From assembly GCA_018524725.1 (NCBI GenBank), contig JAEUWP010000592.1, positions 1 through 50,621 of the forward strand: a stretch of 50,621 nucleotides of DNA, read 5' to 3'. This document shows positions 22,927-35,140 of the stretch, piece after piece (the first letter of the stretch is position 1; every line of letters begins with the position of its first letter). Source of the DNA: Podaxis mareebaensis. Lineage: Eukaryota; Basidiomycota; Agaricomycetes; Agaricales; Agaricaceae. Below the pieces are notes generated by a model. It was given only the letters and a program-made list of their open reading frames with translations, did not search any database and was not told where the DNA came from. Position numbers and translations under genes: made by a program.

Positions 22927-24210
22927 TTTTTTTTTTTTTTTTTATTCACCAATTTATATACCAGTGCTCGATTACAGTCCAGTTGCAGAATACATCACTA
23001 TATCTACTCTATGTAAGATGATGCTAGGGATAAGCTCCCCATGGGCTGACACATGCTTGCCTTCTGAAGGCTACCAAGCACAGGAAGAGGACAGTACAGA
23101 AGTACTGCCAGACTAGCTACTCCCTAGTCCAGTCCCCCTGCCCACCTCCAAAGGCCCCCAGAAGCCAATCCCCTAAGGGACCCACAACCAGAACAATGAG
23201 TCAATTCCCAGTTAACCACTACTAGCATAGAGCTGGCAGATACCAATAGAAGCAGTCAGATAGGCATTAATTCACTGTAAAGGACTCAAGGGCTGAGCCC
23301 AAGGTCTATAACTAGACTGGATTTGGCAGTTATCCAATACCTGAGGGATTGGCTCTGAAAGCAAACACCAAAGTGTTTGTTTTCAGGAATTTGATCAAGT
23401 CCCCCAAATAGATGGGGCCCTTGATGTAGTCCTTGAAATGTGTGCAGCACTGCAAGATGTGATCATGCATCTTGACCATGGTCAAGCTACATAGACAGGA
23501 GGCTTCCTCCTGTGGGAAGAACTGGATCTTGTAGGACCCGATGGGGGTATGTCCTAGAACACACCTTGCAAAGCATGCTGATACCAAAGGTGGGGTACCT
23601 TTAAGGAGAGAGAACCATGTGCCACTGGAGTGGTACCTGGGCTGTAGCAGCTGTTTAGAGCCTGGGTCCAGAACTTCGAGGAACTGGTGACCCCAATATT
23701 TCAGCTCCCAGAAGATAGCCTTCCAGGCATTGAGGCAAGAGTTTACAACATTTTTCAGATGTTGATTCAGGGATTGAACTACCTGTGTCCCAATGGCTAC
23801 AGGCAGGAGGCTGGAGGCATGCTCATGAGCCACCCTATGAATTTCCCAGGCATCCCCAGAAGGGATCTCCCAGAATTGAAGTTTCTTCCCCAGTTGGGAT
23901 AACTATGGGGTGAGAAGATGAATTACAGCGAGGGCATGTGGCTGCCCTGATGTGGGAGAGGGATCAACAGCTCTCTTAGCTGATGCTAGGGAGTCTGTCC
24001 AGACCAGAATAGTATTGACACCTTCCAGGCCTATTGCCTAGGCTAGTGCCAATCGAATTGTGAAGAGTTCTGCATCCAGTGCAGTAATATCACCTACCAC
24101 TCTCCTGGTTGCATTGACTAGGTTTCCATGGTGGTACACCAAGGCTGCTGAGACAGCTTGGTAGAGACCATGAGTGGGCTGGCTTGCATCAGTTCCACAG
24201 TAGGCTATAT
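22927..24210 (-). mobile_element. LINE A, segment 4, 3' part (3' UTR, zinc motif, RNase H)
   Basis: Poly(T) from 22927 and a 3' UTR of about 390 bp lead into the ORF2 C-terminus (stop near 23333). The zinc motif (CLCSLTMVKMHDHILQCC) and RNase H (WTDSLAS and DAELFTIRLALA) are readable. An in-frame stop is present near 23910. The segment is interrupted at 24210 by a Gag-only LTR element and resumes at 25949. Confidence 0.82.
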
Positions 24211-24428
24211 TGTTAGAACATGTGACCAGCTTTACCATATTTCTTTACTATATATAGTAATCCATCAATAGTTGGTCTGTGCACACTTTCCATATGTATA
24301 TATAGAGTAGCATGTCATCTCAATCAAAAAGGTCTCACCCTCACTTCAGTGTTAGTGTCAGTGTCAGTGTCAGTGTCTGAGCTCTATCTCTTCTCATCCT
24401 CCACTCTACTCTCTTTATTTTTCTGACA
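24211..24428 (+). repeat. 5' LTR of Gag-only element copy 1
   Basis: It starts TGTTAGAACATG and ends TTTTTCTGACA. It has a TATATATAG box near 24297 and a short AGTGTC array that varies between LTRs. Confidence 0.85.
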
Positions 24429-24440
24429 GGTTATGGGCCC
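24429..24440 (+). other. Primer-binding site, half-tRNA-iMet type
   Basis: GGTTATGGGCCC lies directly after the LTR. Its complement, GGGCCCATAACC, is the anticodon arm of initiator tRNA-Met, the site used by Drosophila copia with a cleaved half tRNA. The same 12-mer is at 45538 and on the minus strand at 50161-50172. Confidence 0.75.
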
Positions 24441-24565
24441 CAGGCTGTAAACTGTGCCACATCATCACTCCTTTGCTGCTATATCATCAGTTCTAGCCCC
24501 TATTCCCCTATTCATTACTATTCCTATCCTCCTATTATTCTCTTGTCATTTCCTCCTTGCCCATC

Positions 24566-25522
24566 ATGTCTATTCCCTCCATTGCCATCACTATCCACAA
24601 CTCAGTCCCCAGTCTCAATGCCCAGAACTGGTCCCAATGGTCCCTTGCTATGCAGATGTTTTTCCAGTCTGCTAATGCCTCCCACATCTTCTCTAATTCT
24701 CCACCCTTCTCTGATGATGCCAAATATCCTTCCTGGACCTCCCTAGACTCCCAACTCCTTCCTTTCATCTTTGCCAAGTTGGACCAGGACTACTGGTATC
24801 TTCTTGATAGTGTTACCTCTGCCAGGGCTCTCTGGGACAAGGTTAAAGCCTTGTTTGAGAAGTCTACCATTGGTCATAGAATGTTGGCTAGGCAAAAGTT
24901 TTATGGAGTGTCTCATGACATTTCCAAGCCTATTACCATATTCATCCAAGAGGTTATTGGTAGAGCTTCTCAGCTCAAGACTCTAGGTTGTACTGTGGAG
25001 GATACTGAGGTGATTGATGTCATCCTCATGAACCTGAATCCCTCTTTCCATCCCATTAGAACCACTATCCTTGCCCAGGATGACTATTCCATTTTAGAGA
25101 AGCTCAAGACCATCCTTTCCTCTGCCACCTCTGCTGATGGACTTGGCCCTGGTTCCTTCACATCCCAGTCTGCTTTTGCTGTTTCTAGTGGCAAGAGAAG
25201 ATATCCTCCCCACACCACTCACTCCAAGCCCTCTCACTCCTCTCATCACTCTGGTCACCCTATTTCTAGGGCTCCTTCTCCTGTGGATTCCAAAGGCTTT
25301 AGGTGGTGTAATCCTACCAATGAGGGTCACTGTCATAGGTGTGGAAGAGAGGGTCATATTGCTGCTAGGTGTGTTTACAACATGCCTCAAGAGGTTAAGG
25401 ATTGGGTCTTTGCCAATTCTAGACAGAATAGCCATTCTTCTCAACAGAGGGCTAATGCTGTTTATCACTTCCTATTCTCTCCCCACCACTCTCCTAGCAA
25501 CTCTCCTCCCCTTTCTCCTTAG
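24566..25522 (+). CDS. gag: Copia-type Gag (UBN2-like) with CCHC zinc knuckle
   Basis: The first in-frame ATG is at 24566 (MSIPSIAI), giving 318 residues. The N-terminal part has the copia Gag pattern (LNAQNWSQWSLAMQMFFQ, then LLDSVTSARALWDKVKALFE, then LGCTVEDTEVIDVILMNL). A Ser/His-rich linker leads to the knuckle CHRCGREGHIAARC (C-x2-C-x4-H-x4-C). It is uninterrupted and ends at TAG 25520-25522, while the copy at 45675 reads on through CAA for about 20 more codons, so this version is probably shortened by a new stop. Gag forms the particle that packages element RNA. No pol follows. Confidence 0.85.
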   Translation: MSIPSIAITIHNSVPSLNAQNWSQWSLAMQMFFQSANASHIFSNSPPFSDDAKYPSWTSLDSQLLPFIFAKLDQDYWYLLDSVTSARALWDKVKALFEKSTIGHRMLARQKFYGVSHDISKPITIFIQEVIGRASQLKTLGCTVEDTEVIDVILMNLNPSFHPIRTTILAQDDYSILEKLKTILSSATSADGLGPGSFTSQSAFAVSSGKRRYPPHTTHSKPSHSSHHSGHPISRAPSPVDSKGFRWCNPTNEGHCHRCGREGHIAARCVYNMPQEVKDWVFANSRQNSHSSQQRANAVYHFLFSPHHSPSNSPPLSP

Positions 25523-25725
25523 ATGGCTTCTGGTGCTTTTGTTGACTATTCTGCTATGCCTCCTTTGTTGATTTGATAGACTTTGACTTTGGACTCTCTT
25601 GATGGACACTTTATTACCTTTGCTTCTTTACTCCTTTTTAGTTCTTTTACACTTTTTAGATTAGGTGGGTGTATTGGACTTTGTTTTGCTAGTGTTACTT
25701 TTGGGTTCATCTAGTCAAGTGGGTG

Positions 25726-25943
25726 TATTAGAACATGTGACCAGCTTCACCATATTTCTTTACTATATATGGTAATCCATCAATAGTTGGTCTGTGCACA
25801 CTTTCCATATGTATATATAGAGTAGCATGTCATCTCAATCAAAAAGGTCTCACCCTCACTTCAGTGTCAGTGTCAGTGTTTGTGTCAGTGTCTGAGCTTT
25901 ATCTCTCCTCATCCTCCACTCTATTCTCTTTATTTTTCTGACA
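25726..25943 (+). repeat. 3' LTR of Gag-only element copy 1
   Basis: It starts TATTAGAACATG (TG decayed to TA) and ends TTTTTCTGACA. The adjoining AAGTGGGTG is the likely polypurine tract. Confidence 0.85.
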
Positions 25944-25948
25944 TGTAT

Positions 25949-28071
25949 TGGGGGAGTGTTCTGCCTCTCTCAAGACAATCTCCATCTGTTGCAGGTATCT
26001 CACCCAGTCTTTCTTATCCCAGGGGGCTGCTCTAAACTCGACTTGTTCTTGGAACCGATTGAGCAAACAATATCTGGGCCAGGCTTCATCAGTATCTGAC
26101 TCAAATCATTCACTGATCTCATCCAGCTTCTCATTGGAGGAGATAAGGAGGCCACCTGCCTTCTCACACTATCTAGGAGTCATGAGGGCAATAGATCTAG
26201 GGTGGGGGGCCACTCCCATAGAGAATTCATTTCCCAGTAATGCCCTAAAGGTATGATTGGGAGAGAGAGTGTGAAGTCTAAAGCTCACCCTTTCAGTGAG
26301 CTTCTTGAGATGTAGATGGAAAGGAATGAGGCCCACCAAGGCCTCACTCTCTCCAGTTGGAGATGTTCTAAAGGTGCCAATGATCCACAGTACAGCTTTC
26401 CACTACATCATTGAGAGAGATTTGAGGAGTAGCTTATTGTGAACTCCCAGAAAGTACCAAAGGCAGAACCTATAGGTGGCTATGGGCACCATGCATGCTC
26501 TATAGAGTGTATGCTTCTGATCCGATGTCAACCTGCATGAGGAATTACCTAACATCCCCATCACCTTAACCATTGATAGGGATTTGGTGGAGTAGTACCT
26601 GACGTACTCCTTGAATGAGAGCCACTGATCTAAATAGAACCCCAGGTACTGCTAATACAGTCTGGGTCTAAGTGGGGTGTCACTGGTGAATGGGGCAAAC
26701 CCCAGATCTATTGGTAGATTGTCATCTCCATGTTTCCATGAGAAGTGATAAAGCTCTGATTTGGAATGTTCCAAAACAAGAGCAAAGGCAACAAAAAGTC
26801 TGAAGATTATCATATAGGTGCTTCTGAGTGCCTGCAGGTTGTCTTCCCAAGCCTTAGCCTGGGCTATGAGAGTGCCATCATCTACATAAAAAAGGAGGGT
26901 GACTCTGAGGGGTGCTGCTTCCCTATCAAATAACTTCATCAGGGGAGCCAGATACAGAGCAGAGAGGACAGGGGACAAGGCAGATCCTTGTCCCATGCTG
27001 ACATCTGCGTCCATGGGATCCAAGGAGAACTGCCCCCAAAGATATGAGGTAGCTCGCCTGACTAGGTAAGAAGCAAAGAATTGCCCCACATTAGGAGGGA
27101 ATCCCTGCTTGTCTAATATGGCCATGAGCATGTCATGGTTCAGAGATGGAAAGAACTGAGTGATGTCGAATGTGACAACACTCGTCTTGAGACCCTTGGC
27201 CCAGCCACTTCAGATGACATGGGTCAGGAATAAACCAGTATCTTTGGTAGATCTCTGCCTAATCCCACTGAGTTGGTTCAGATGAAATACTCCATACTTG
27301 ATGGAGTCAAATTGGAGGCACTTAGATAGCATCTTCTCAATAAGTTTGCCCAAGGTGTTCAGAAGCACAATGGGTCTAAACAACTTGGGCGTGGAATACA
27401 AGGGCTTTCCTGGCTTGGGGATAATCACTGAGACAGACTCCTTGAAGTGCCTCAGCTAATGTCCTACTGAGAGGCAGGCATTGGCAAGGGCAAGGAACAC
27501 ATCATGACATTGCTCATTCATGATGATGTCCTTGAGGTAAGACTATGTGATGTGGTCTGGGCCTGGGACAGATACTAAGGAGCAGGCCAATAGTGCTTCA
27601 GCTAGCTTGAGGCATGAGAATGGGACCCACTCCTGAGAGGGCAATGAGGGGAGGAGATCCAAGATGTTAATCTCAGGTCTACGATCTGAGGCTGCATTGT
27701 AGGTGTCATGCAGAGCATTCCACAAGGCATCAAGGTTGTGGCAGGGGTAGCCATCATAGCTGATGGCCTCTACTGCTGGCATCTTATGCTGTTTGACCCA
27801 TTCCATGAGGTCCCACAGACACTTATTCATGGTGGCTATTTCCTTGATCTTCTTATCAAAGAATACCCATTTGGCAGCTTTGGTGACCCACCTGAACTCA
27901 GCCTAGTCTTCTTGGGACTCTGAGGCCCTGTGATGACTTAGTGAAGTTTGGCACTCCCTGTTCCACCAGGGTTTGGAGCATGACACAATGTTGACTTCTT
28001 TGGCACAGGAGTCCCATGCCCTAGAGAAGACCTCAGCTACAGCAGAAGCCATTTTCTTGATCTGGTCAGAG
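25949..28071 (-). mobile_element. LINE A, segment 4, 5' part (RNase H linker, RT, endonuclease tail)
   Basis: On the minus strand this continues ORF2 upstream of RNase H. It includes ALMTPRQCEKAGG, the RT palm (YVDDGTLIAQA and GQGSALSPVLSALYLAPLMK), the N-terminal RT block (VLLNTLGKLIEKML) and the linker CSKPWWNREC. It ends at 28071 with SRAWDSCAKEVNI upstream. Several frames are broken. The codon CAG at 27156-27158 (minus strand) is intact here but is TAG in segment 5 (37528-37530), which gives a direct mutated/unmutated pair. Segment 5's poly(T) begins at 28072. Confidence 0.82.
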
Positions 28072-28499
28072 TTTTTTTTTTTTTTTTTTTTTTGTTCAAC
28101 AATTTCTATACCAGTGCTCAGATACAGTCCAGTTGTAGAACACATCACTGTATCTACTCTATGTAAGATGATGCAGGGAATTAGCTCCCTATGGGCCAAT
28201 GCACACTCACCTCCTGAAGGCTACCAAGCACAGGAAGAGGGCAGTGTGGTAGTGCTGCCGGACTAGTGACTCCCCAGTCCAGTCCCCCTATCTACCTCCA
28301 AAGGCCCCTGGGAGCCAATCCCCAAGGAGACCTGTACCCAGAACAATGGGTCAATTCCCAGTTAACTGCTACTAGCAAAGGCCGGTGGACACTAATAGAG
28401 GCAGTCAGATAGGCGTTGATTCACCATAAAGGACTCAAGGGCTAGGCCCCAGGTCCATAACCAGACTGGGTTTGGCAGTTATCCAATACCTGAGGGATC
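28072..28499 (-). mobile_element. LINE A, segment 5: 3' UTR and last ORF2 codons
   Basis: Poly(T) 28072-28093 is followed by about 385 bp of 3' UTR. The ORF2 stop TAA is at 28481-28479. LINE B is inserted a few codons before that stop, with a target duplication ending at 28499. Confidence 0.82.
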
Positions 28500-28590
28500 T
28501 AGTCCCTTCCTTTCTCAGTAACTACCACCATCGTCTCAGTAGTATCATTGCTCGTAGTACAAGAAATACATTAACTCATTCTAAATCACT

Positions 28591-31215
28591 ATGAAAGACT
28601 CCAAAGAATCTAGCGGTTTCTTTGGAGGTGTAAAGAAAACCGCCAGCTCCATCCATTCCGGCATTGTTCATCAGCATTGCTCTAGCACTAGTGTAGCACC
28701 CAACCCGACTCTTCCTCAAGAGGCTTTGGTCCCTCTCTTCAATGATTTTCAAGTCTCAGAAGACTTTCTCAGAAAGCCCCCTTCCCCCTCTCCATCCATA
28801 GGAGCCAAGTGCTCTTATTCGACAGACCATTCTCTCTCTAATTGCTTGGAGAAAAGCATGAAACTCAGAGAGGATGATGATGCTGCTTCTGTGTCCTCTG
28901 CTGAAGAGAATGGAGACAACCTCAAGGGCTCTCAAGGGACTTCTACCCCCAAGTCCATAGCCCAATCTCTTGTGCCGGCTTGCAAAGGAATTGACCTTTC
29001 TCCTGAAATCACCCCATTGTCTCATCGAGTTCTATCACCCACACAAGCTATAGCCTCCTCTTACGGCTTTGTTCCCCCAACTCCCAGAGCAGCTTGGGAC
29101 AAGTCCCAACCCTCTGACCCTCTCCCTGCCCTCCCAACATTCTCCCCCATTTCTTCTCCCCCTGCCGACACTCAGCCTCAAGGTGAAGACCCTTTGTCCT
29201 GTGGAATGGATTGGTCAGCAATCTGTTCTGCCCTCTGTGACACCATTGGTGACACTGATGTCACCAACACCTCTGATCCTAAAGTGCTCAGCTTACTCAC
29301 AGCGCTCTTATCTTTCTCTTCCAGTTGGCTCTCATCCTGGGCCAATAATGGAGGAGATTTATTGTCCTTTGAGGGGACATCTTCCCTCGTACATCTAATA
29401 CAAACCATCACTCATTCCAAGCAACTTTGGAACAAATCTGTTCCTCTCAACAACCATTCCATGTGCCTTTATGACACTATTTCCATGCAGTTCCCTCCCA
29501 CTCATACCCTCTCTCCTACTCCCATGCCCATGTCAACTGGGCATCATCAAGAACACTGGGCTGAAAAGGCACCAGCAGTGTCCTCCCCTTCCCCAAAAGA
29601 TGCCTCTGGGTTTCTCCAGGGCTCTTCCCCCATTCCTATTTCTAACGCCTCTGGGATACTCCAGGGCTCAGACTTGCAACTTGAAAGGGATACTGCTCAA
29701 GCAATCGCCCTTTCACACCTCCTGCCTACAGACCCTACCAAACCAGGTGAGTCTTCAACTAATATCATTGATGCTGATATGCTTCCTCCTCCCCCTGCTC
29801 AACCTACTATCCCTGCCGCTCCTGGTCCATCCAGCCAGGAAAAGGCTAACCCTAACCCTAGCACCTGGTCTATGGTTAATCGTCGCTGGGCATCTCGCAA
29901 AACGGTAGCCGCTCCTGCACAGCATAAGCCTATTGTAGCCTCCGCTTTCCCCCCTAAGGAACCCCATCCCCCTCCTCTTTCTCATCCCTCTCCCCCTTCT
30001 TCCACCCCTCCTCCAGTCAATCAATCTATCAAACCTCAGTACAGGTCTGGTGCACCTTCCCCTTCAACTCAGAGGTCGTCATATTCCAAGGCGGCTTCTC
30101 AAACGCCTCTTAAAGTAGACAAGCTACAAAAATATGCGGCTCTCCAAAATCAATTCCCCTTGATGTTGCCAGTTGATATCATCAACTTCCTCTACAATGC
30201 AGGTGACATCAAATCACCTGCCCCTAAACACACTTTCTCTTCCCCCCACCCCTTCCAACCAAAGGCCACTCAAGGCCCATCTCACAAGAATGTCATCATC
30301 TCTTTCAACGACACATTCCATCATCTCATGATCACCTTGTTAGACCTCGTTATCAGATGTTGCAACAACAAGTTATATCAGAAGAATCTTCCCCTTCGCA
30401 TTGAGTCAGCAAAGAAAAATGAGTGTACCCTCTGGCTCAACACAAGTGCAGTCGCATCCAAGACGGAACTCAATGCCATTAAAAAGGGCATCACTGATTC
30501 AAATAGATCGGCCTTCGCATCCCCCGACATTAGGAACGCTGTCAACCCTTCACTCCCAATGTCCAAATCATTCATAAAACTCACCAACCTCCCGTATTTC
30601 AAGGAGGATGGTACTCTACATTCTGCTGAGGACATCAAGCCTATCATCAATGTCTCACCATACACTGACATCGCTAACCACCTTGTTGGCAAACCGCGCT
30701 TTTGCTGAGTCTCCCCTCACTCAGACTCAGCCTTCCTTTTCTTTGACCTTTGGGATTCTCAAACAGCCTCAAGGGCAAAACTCTATATCAACCACACCAT
30801 TCTCTTTGAGAATAGGGTGTGCACCTTCCAAGGAGCCAGCATAAGGGTCGCAAGCCCTCTGTGTAACCGTTGTTGGAGATGGGGACACCCCACACACTTG
30901 TGTAAAGCACGCAACCCTAGATGTGCCATTTGTGGTGACCCACACCACACCAATAACCACTGCCATGATGGGTACTGCTGTCATGGCAAACCCAGTCCCA
31001 ACCCCCACCCCCCCACCCCTGCTAAGGTCACAGAATGTCCTCATGTGACTTCATTCAACTGCCTGTCATGTGGCTCCAAGGAGCATCACATGAACAGTGA
31101 TAAATGTTCATTCTTCTGTCATAGATATGATAAAGAATGGATTATAAATAAGCTCAAAGAGGTGAAAACTGAGAAGGCAAAAGCCAATTTCAACACCTGT
31201 TCCATTAATGTCTGA
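28591..31215 (+). pseudogene. LINE B ORF1 (Gag-like), one in-frame stop
   Basis: A single frame of 875 codons has one TGA at 30706-30708 (after GKPRF-C) and no frameshift. The first 500 residues are Ser/Pro-rich and look disordered. Residues of about 550-690 form a folded region (HKNVIISFNDTFHHLMITLL, ECTLWLNTSAVASKTEL, KSFIKLTNLPYFKEDGTL) that aligns with LINE A ORF1 (KSYLKIIGVPF). After the stop the same frame gives FDLWDSQTASRAKLYINHTI and three knuckles: CNRCWRWGHPTHLC, CAICGDPHHTNNHC and CLSCGSKEHHMNSDKC. The stop removes all knuckles from the translated product. The product would bind element RNA. The reading frame overlaps ORF2 by eight bases. Confidence 0.85.
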
Positions 31216-34200
31216 ACATTCTATCTGCAATTCTGCTTCATTATTTAAGATTTCAATTTGTTCCTTTAATGTACAAAAGAATTGGTCTACAGTTGAATTC
31301 CTTCTTAATTCACCTTTACTTAAAGATGTTCACATCTTATGCCTGCAAGAACCTGCCTTCAGGTACATCTGTAATATCCTGTCCACATCAGCCTCTGAAG
31401 GAGATCCAATGGAAGGACCGCCTATCCACAGAGATTGGCTACTACTCCATGACCAATCCATTTCCAAACCTCACATTATCACATATGTACGCAATTCTAT
31501 CTAGTCCCTCAACCCTGTTATTCACCCAAACATTATTTCGTCCCCTGACTTTCAAATGTTTTCACTTTCTATTCCTAGCAAACAGTATTTTCTTAACTGT
31601 TACTTTGAAACAAACGACTCTTCTTCCATAGATTACCTAGAATCATGTATTCATTCCTTCCCTAATAATGTTTGTTATGCAGGAGGAGATTTCAACACGA
31701 GGTCTTCCAAATGGGATCACCATGCTCCACATCACTCGGCATGAGCTGACTTGTTGTGTGACATCATGAACACAATTGGTCTTACAAGATCCACTCCGAT
31801 CCAATACTCCCCTACTCATTTCCCTGATGATCTCAACAAATTGGCAATGGTGATTGATCTCATGTTTGCAATCTCCCCACCTAACCTCCCTGCCCCTACT
31901 CATTCATACCAACATGATTGGAGATCTCGATCCAATCATGTCCCCCTCTTCACACATGTCCCTTTGTCGTCAACTGTCACCCCCATTACTATCAAACATA
32001 CCATACCAAGAGACTCCGAAGAAGAAGCTCTCTTTCTGTACAACTGCTCCTTGTGCATTAAGGCACTCCCCCCCAATTTTGAATCTTCTGATGATGTCAA
32101 TAATTATGCGACTTCCATCTTCAATATTGTTTCTGAGGAATGGAATGTGAACACTGTAGAAGTCAAGATTTGTCACCGCTCAAAGCCTTGGTAGAACAAC
32201 CAATACTCTGATGCCCTATACACCTTTAATGCCCACCACACCAAACGTAACTGGAGCAATTTTAGATGCACCACCAAAAATGCAAAGAGAGCTTTCTTTG
32301 ACAATAAGATTTTGGAGATCTCAAGGGAGAAACAACGTCCTTGGGATTTAATGTCATGGGTGAAGAAACGAAATCTTCCCCCATCCCAATCCATCCTTCA
32401 TAAAGGACTACCATGTGATGAACTGGAAAGCTTATGGAAAGTGCTTGACGAGACATACAATGCGGTGTCCAATAAACCTGTTGATCTTAGTACAGCCAAC
32501 TTTGCTCCTAAAAGGGAAGAGCGATCATGGCCTCCTTTCTCACCCAGGGAATTGACAGATGCCCTCTCACCCTGCGCTAATTCTTCTGCCCCAGGCCCAG
32601 ATCACCTTACATAGGCCCACATCAAATTCTTCATGTCTGATGATGTCATCAAATCGAACTTCACATCCTTTGCCTCTGTGTGTATTCAATTCCACACATG
32701 GCTGGAATATTTCAAAACGTCCACTTCGGTTATCATTCCTAAACCGAACAAACCTCACTACTCAACGCCTAAAATGTTTTGGCCCATCGTCCTCCTCAAC
32801 ACCCTAGGCAAACTTATTGAAAAGATGATATCCAATCGTCTTCAATTCAAATCTACCCAGTTCAATCTCGTTCATCCCCTTCAATTTGGGGGCATCATCC
32901 ACTGCTCAACTGAAGATGCAGGTGTTTTCATCACCCATATGGTCTGTACTGGATGGAAAAAGAACCTGAAAATGAGCATCCTCGCTTTTGACATTGCTCA
33001 ATTCTTTCCTTCTATCAACCACTCTCTTTTAATCGAGGTCCTTAAAAGACATGGCTTTAATTTGTCTATAGTCTCCTTTTTTTCAGACTATTTAATTAAT
33101 TGTTTTACTAAGTACTCTTGGAATAACAACACCTCTCCTCCCTTCCCAGCTTCTGTAGGCATAGGTCAAGGTTCAGCTCTTTCCCCCATCTTAACCACTC
33201 TTTATCTTTCACCTTTCATTCATAAATTCTCCAACAATGCTCGGTGTAAACTACTCTCTTTTGTAGACGATGGTCTCATTATCGTACAATCTGACTCCTT
33301 CCACACAAACTGTAATTTACTTGCTTCTGTATATCTTAGTTGCAAACAATTGCTAACCGCCATGGGCCTCGCTCTTGAACATGACAAGACTGAAGCCTTT
33401 CATTTTTCCAACCGCCCTTGGGCAGAACCCGACCCCCACATCATTGTTAATCATCCCACAGATAGTTGGCTTACCTTCATTCCCAAGCGTCACCTTAGAT
33501 ACTTGGGCTTCTTTTTCGACTGGGCACTCTCATTCAAAGAACATGTCCGCTACTACTCCACAAAGGTGCTCTCCACAGTCAAATGTATGCACCTCCTCAG
33601 TAACTCCATCTGAGGTCTATCCCCATCACATAAGTGCCTCCTTTATAGGTCTTGTGTCGTACCCATAGCCATATATGGCTTCCATTTATGGTTTAATCAC
33701 AATGGCTGATACAAAGGCCTCATCAAACAGCTACAACAAATGCAATGGTCTGCAGCCTTATGGATCACCGGTGCATTTCGCACAACCCCCATGGGTGGAG
33801 TTGAGGCCATTGCAGGCCTCATCCCCATCCAACTTCACCTCTTCAAGCTCACTAAGCGATGCTCTCTCCACTTCCAAACCCTCCCTCCTTCCCATCCTTT
33901 AAAAATCCTTACACGTGACGTTGACCCCCTTGATGTGCGCTCTACTAAAAATTGGTCCACAGTGTTAGACTTTGTATCTGATGCCCAATTAGTCTCAGAC
34001 CGGTTCAACCGTCTCCACCCTAGTGCCAAACCTGGTCAGCGTCTAGTCGACCATTTTGACTCTCAAATCCATTTTCATCAATGCCCTACCCCTGTTGATA
34101 ATAATGTAAAAGCTCAATACATACAATCTCTCAATCTAGCTAGGGATTCTTCTTTTTCCTCTCCTGTTTCATTAGTAGTCTCTTCTGATGGTTCGGTTCC

Positions 34201-35140
34201 CCTTAATCTGTGGCTCTCCACTTCCTCTGCTTATCTAGTTTTCAATTCCTCCTCTATGGACATTCTCTCTTCTTCCGTTTGCCCCTGTGGGGAAGTACTC
34301 TCTTCTGATTCTGAATCCTATGCAATTCATCTTGGTCTTTTCTCCTCAATCTCTCTCGCTATCTCTCATAGTTGTTCTTCTATTTGTTTCTTCACTGATT
34401 CCATCTCCTCCACCAAACTTCTTTTTAATTATGGCCCCCACAGTGCTCACAAGGATGCCTTAGCAGTCATCCCTCTTCTCAGAGAGTGGTTGTCCTCCTC
34501 TCCCCTCAACAACATCCATTTCTGGTCAGTTCCATCCTCTGAAAAATGGTCAGTACACTTCCAAGCGCACAACCTTGCCAAATCATTATGCATCCCCAAT
34601 AACCCATGGTTCCCCATCTGCACTTCCCTGGAATATGTTTGCAACCACTACACCACCAAATGCCTCGCCCTCTGGAGGCAGAAAATGAACATTCCCAAAT
34701 ACCAAGGCCACAATTGGCTTCCCCTTACCAACTCCATGGATCAACCCTTGGAACCCAAGTACACCAATGGTGGCACCTGGCTCTCATCAGGCCTTGGTGC
34801 TGACCCAAATCTCTGTGTGCACTTTACCCGCTGTGTAACTGACCATGCACCCATTGGCGCTTTCAGACAGTGCTTCTTCCCAGGACACTACATTACCTCT
34901 TGCCTATGCAGTGAGGAACTCGAGACACGGGACCATATTATCCATCACTGTCCCCTCTACCATCGACCTTATGGAATTTGTACGAATATCCACTGGCTCA
35001 TTCAGTTCCTTTGCGAAAACCTGGCAGCATTCTCATTCGCTGACCAGATTCAAGGACCAATAACATTTGAGGACTACAACACTCAACAGCTTACTCGACG
35101 AGAGAGGCTGGCCCTTCACAGTGCTCCTGACATTCACTAA
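31208..35140 (+). pseudogene. LINE B ORF2: EEP endonuclease, RT, RNase H, Cys/His tail
   Basis: One frame of 1,311 codons carries six in-frame stops (31502, 31742, 32192, 32612, 33611 and about 33703) and no frameshift. EEP: ICSFNVQKNW, CLQEPAF, YAGGDFN, VIDLMF and SRSNHVPLF (SNH in place of the usual SDH). RT: SVIIPKPNKPHYSTPK, VLLNTLGKLIEKM, FDIAQFFPSINHSLL, GQGSALSPIL and the catalytic FVDDG. RNase H: SSDGSV, SDSESYAI, FTDSIS and the HFQAHNLA region. Tail: CLCSEELETRDHIIHHC. Two stops replace Trp in conserved contexts: KPW* (LINE A has KPWWNGEC) and DHLT*AH (LINE A has DHVTWSY). The enzyme would make cDNA at the nicked target but is dead here. Confidence 0.9.

Larger units (their letters stand above)
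24211..25943 (+). mobile_element. Gag-only LTR retrotransposon, copy 1 (TR-GAG-like)
   Basis: Two 218-bp LTRs (24211-24428 and 25726-25943) flank a primer-binding site, one gag ORF and a purine-rich GTGGGTG tract. No protease, integrase or RT exists in the 1.3 kb internal part. The target duplication is TATAT at 24206-24210 versus TGTAT at 25944-25948. The LTRs differ at roughly nine positions, including hexamer changes in an AGTGTC microsatellite, so this copy is older than the one at 45326. The element sits in LINE A RNase H sequence. Such elements must borrow RT and integrase from an autonomous copia-type partner. Confidence 0.88.

Noticed and set aside
28591..30708. A 705-codon Ser/Pro-rich ORF that could be annotated as a host protein
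   Set aside because: It is the first part of LINE B ORF1: the same frame continues past one TGA into zinc knuckles and overlaps ORF2, all inside a TSD-flanked element.
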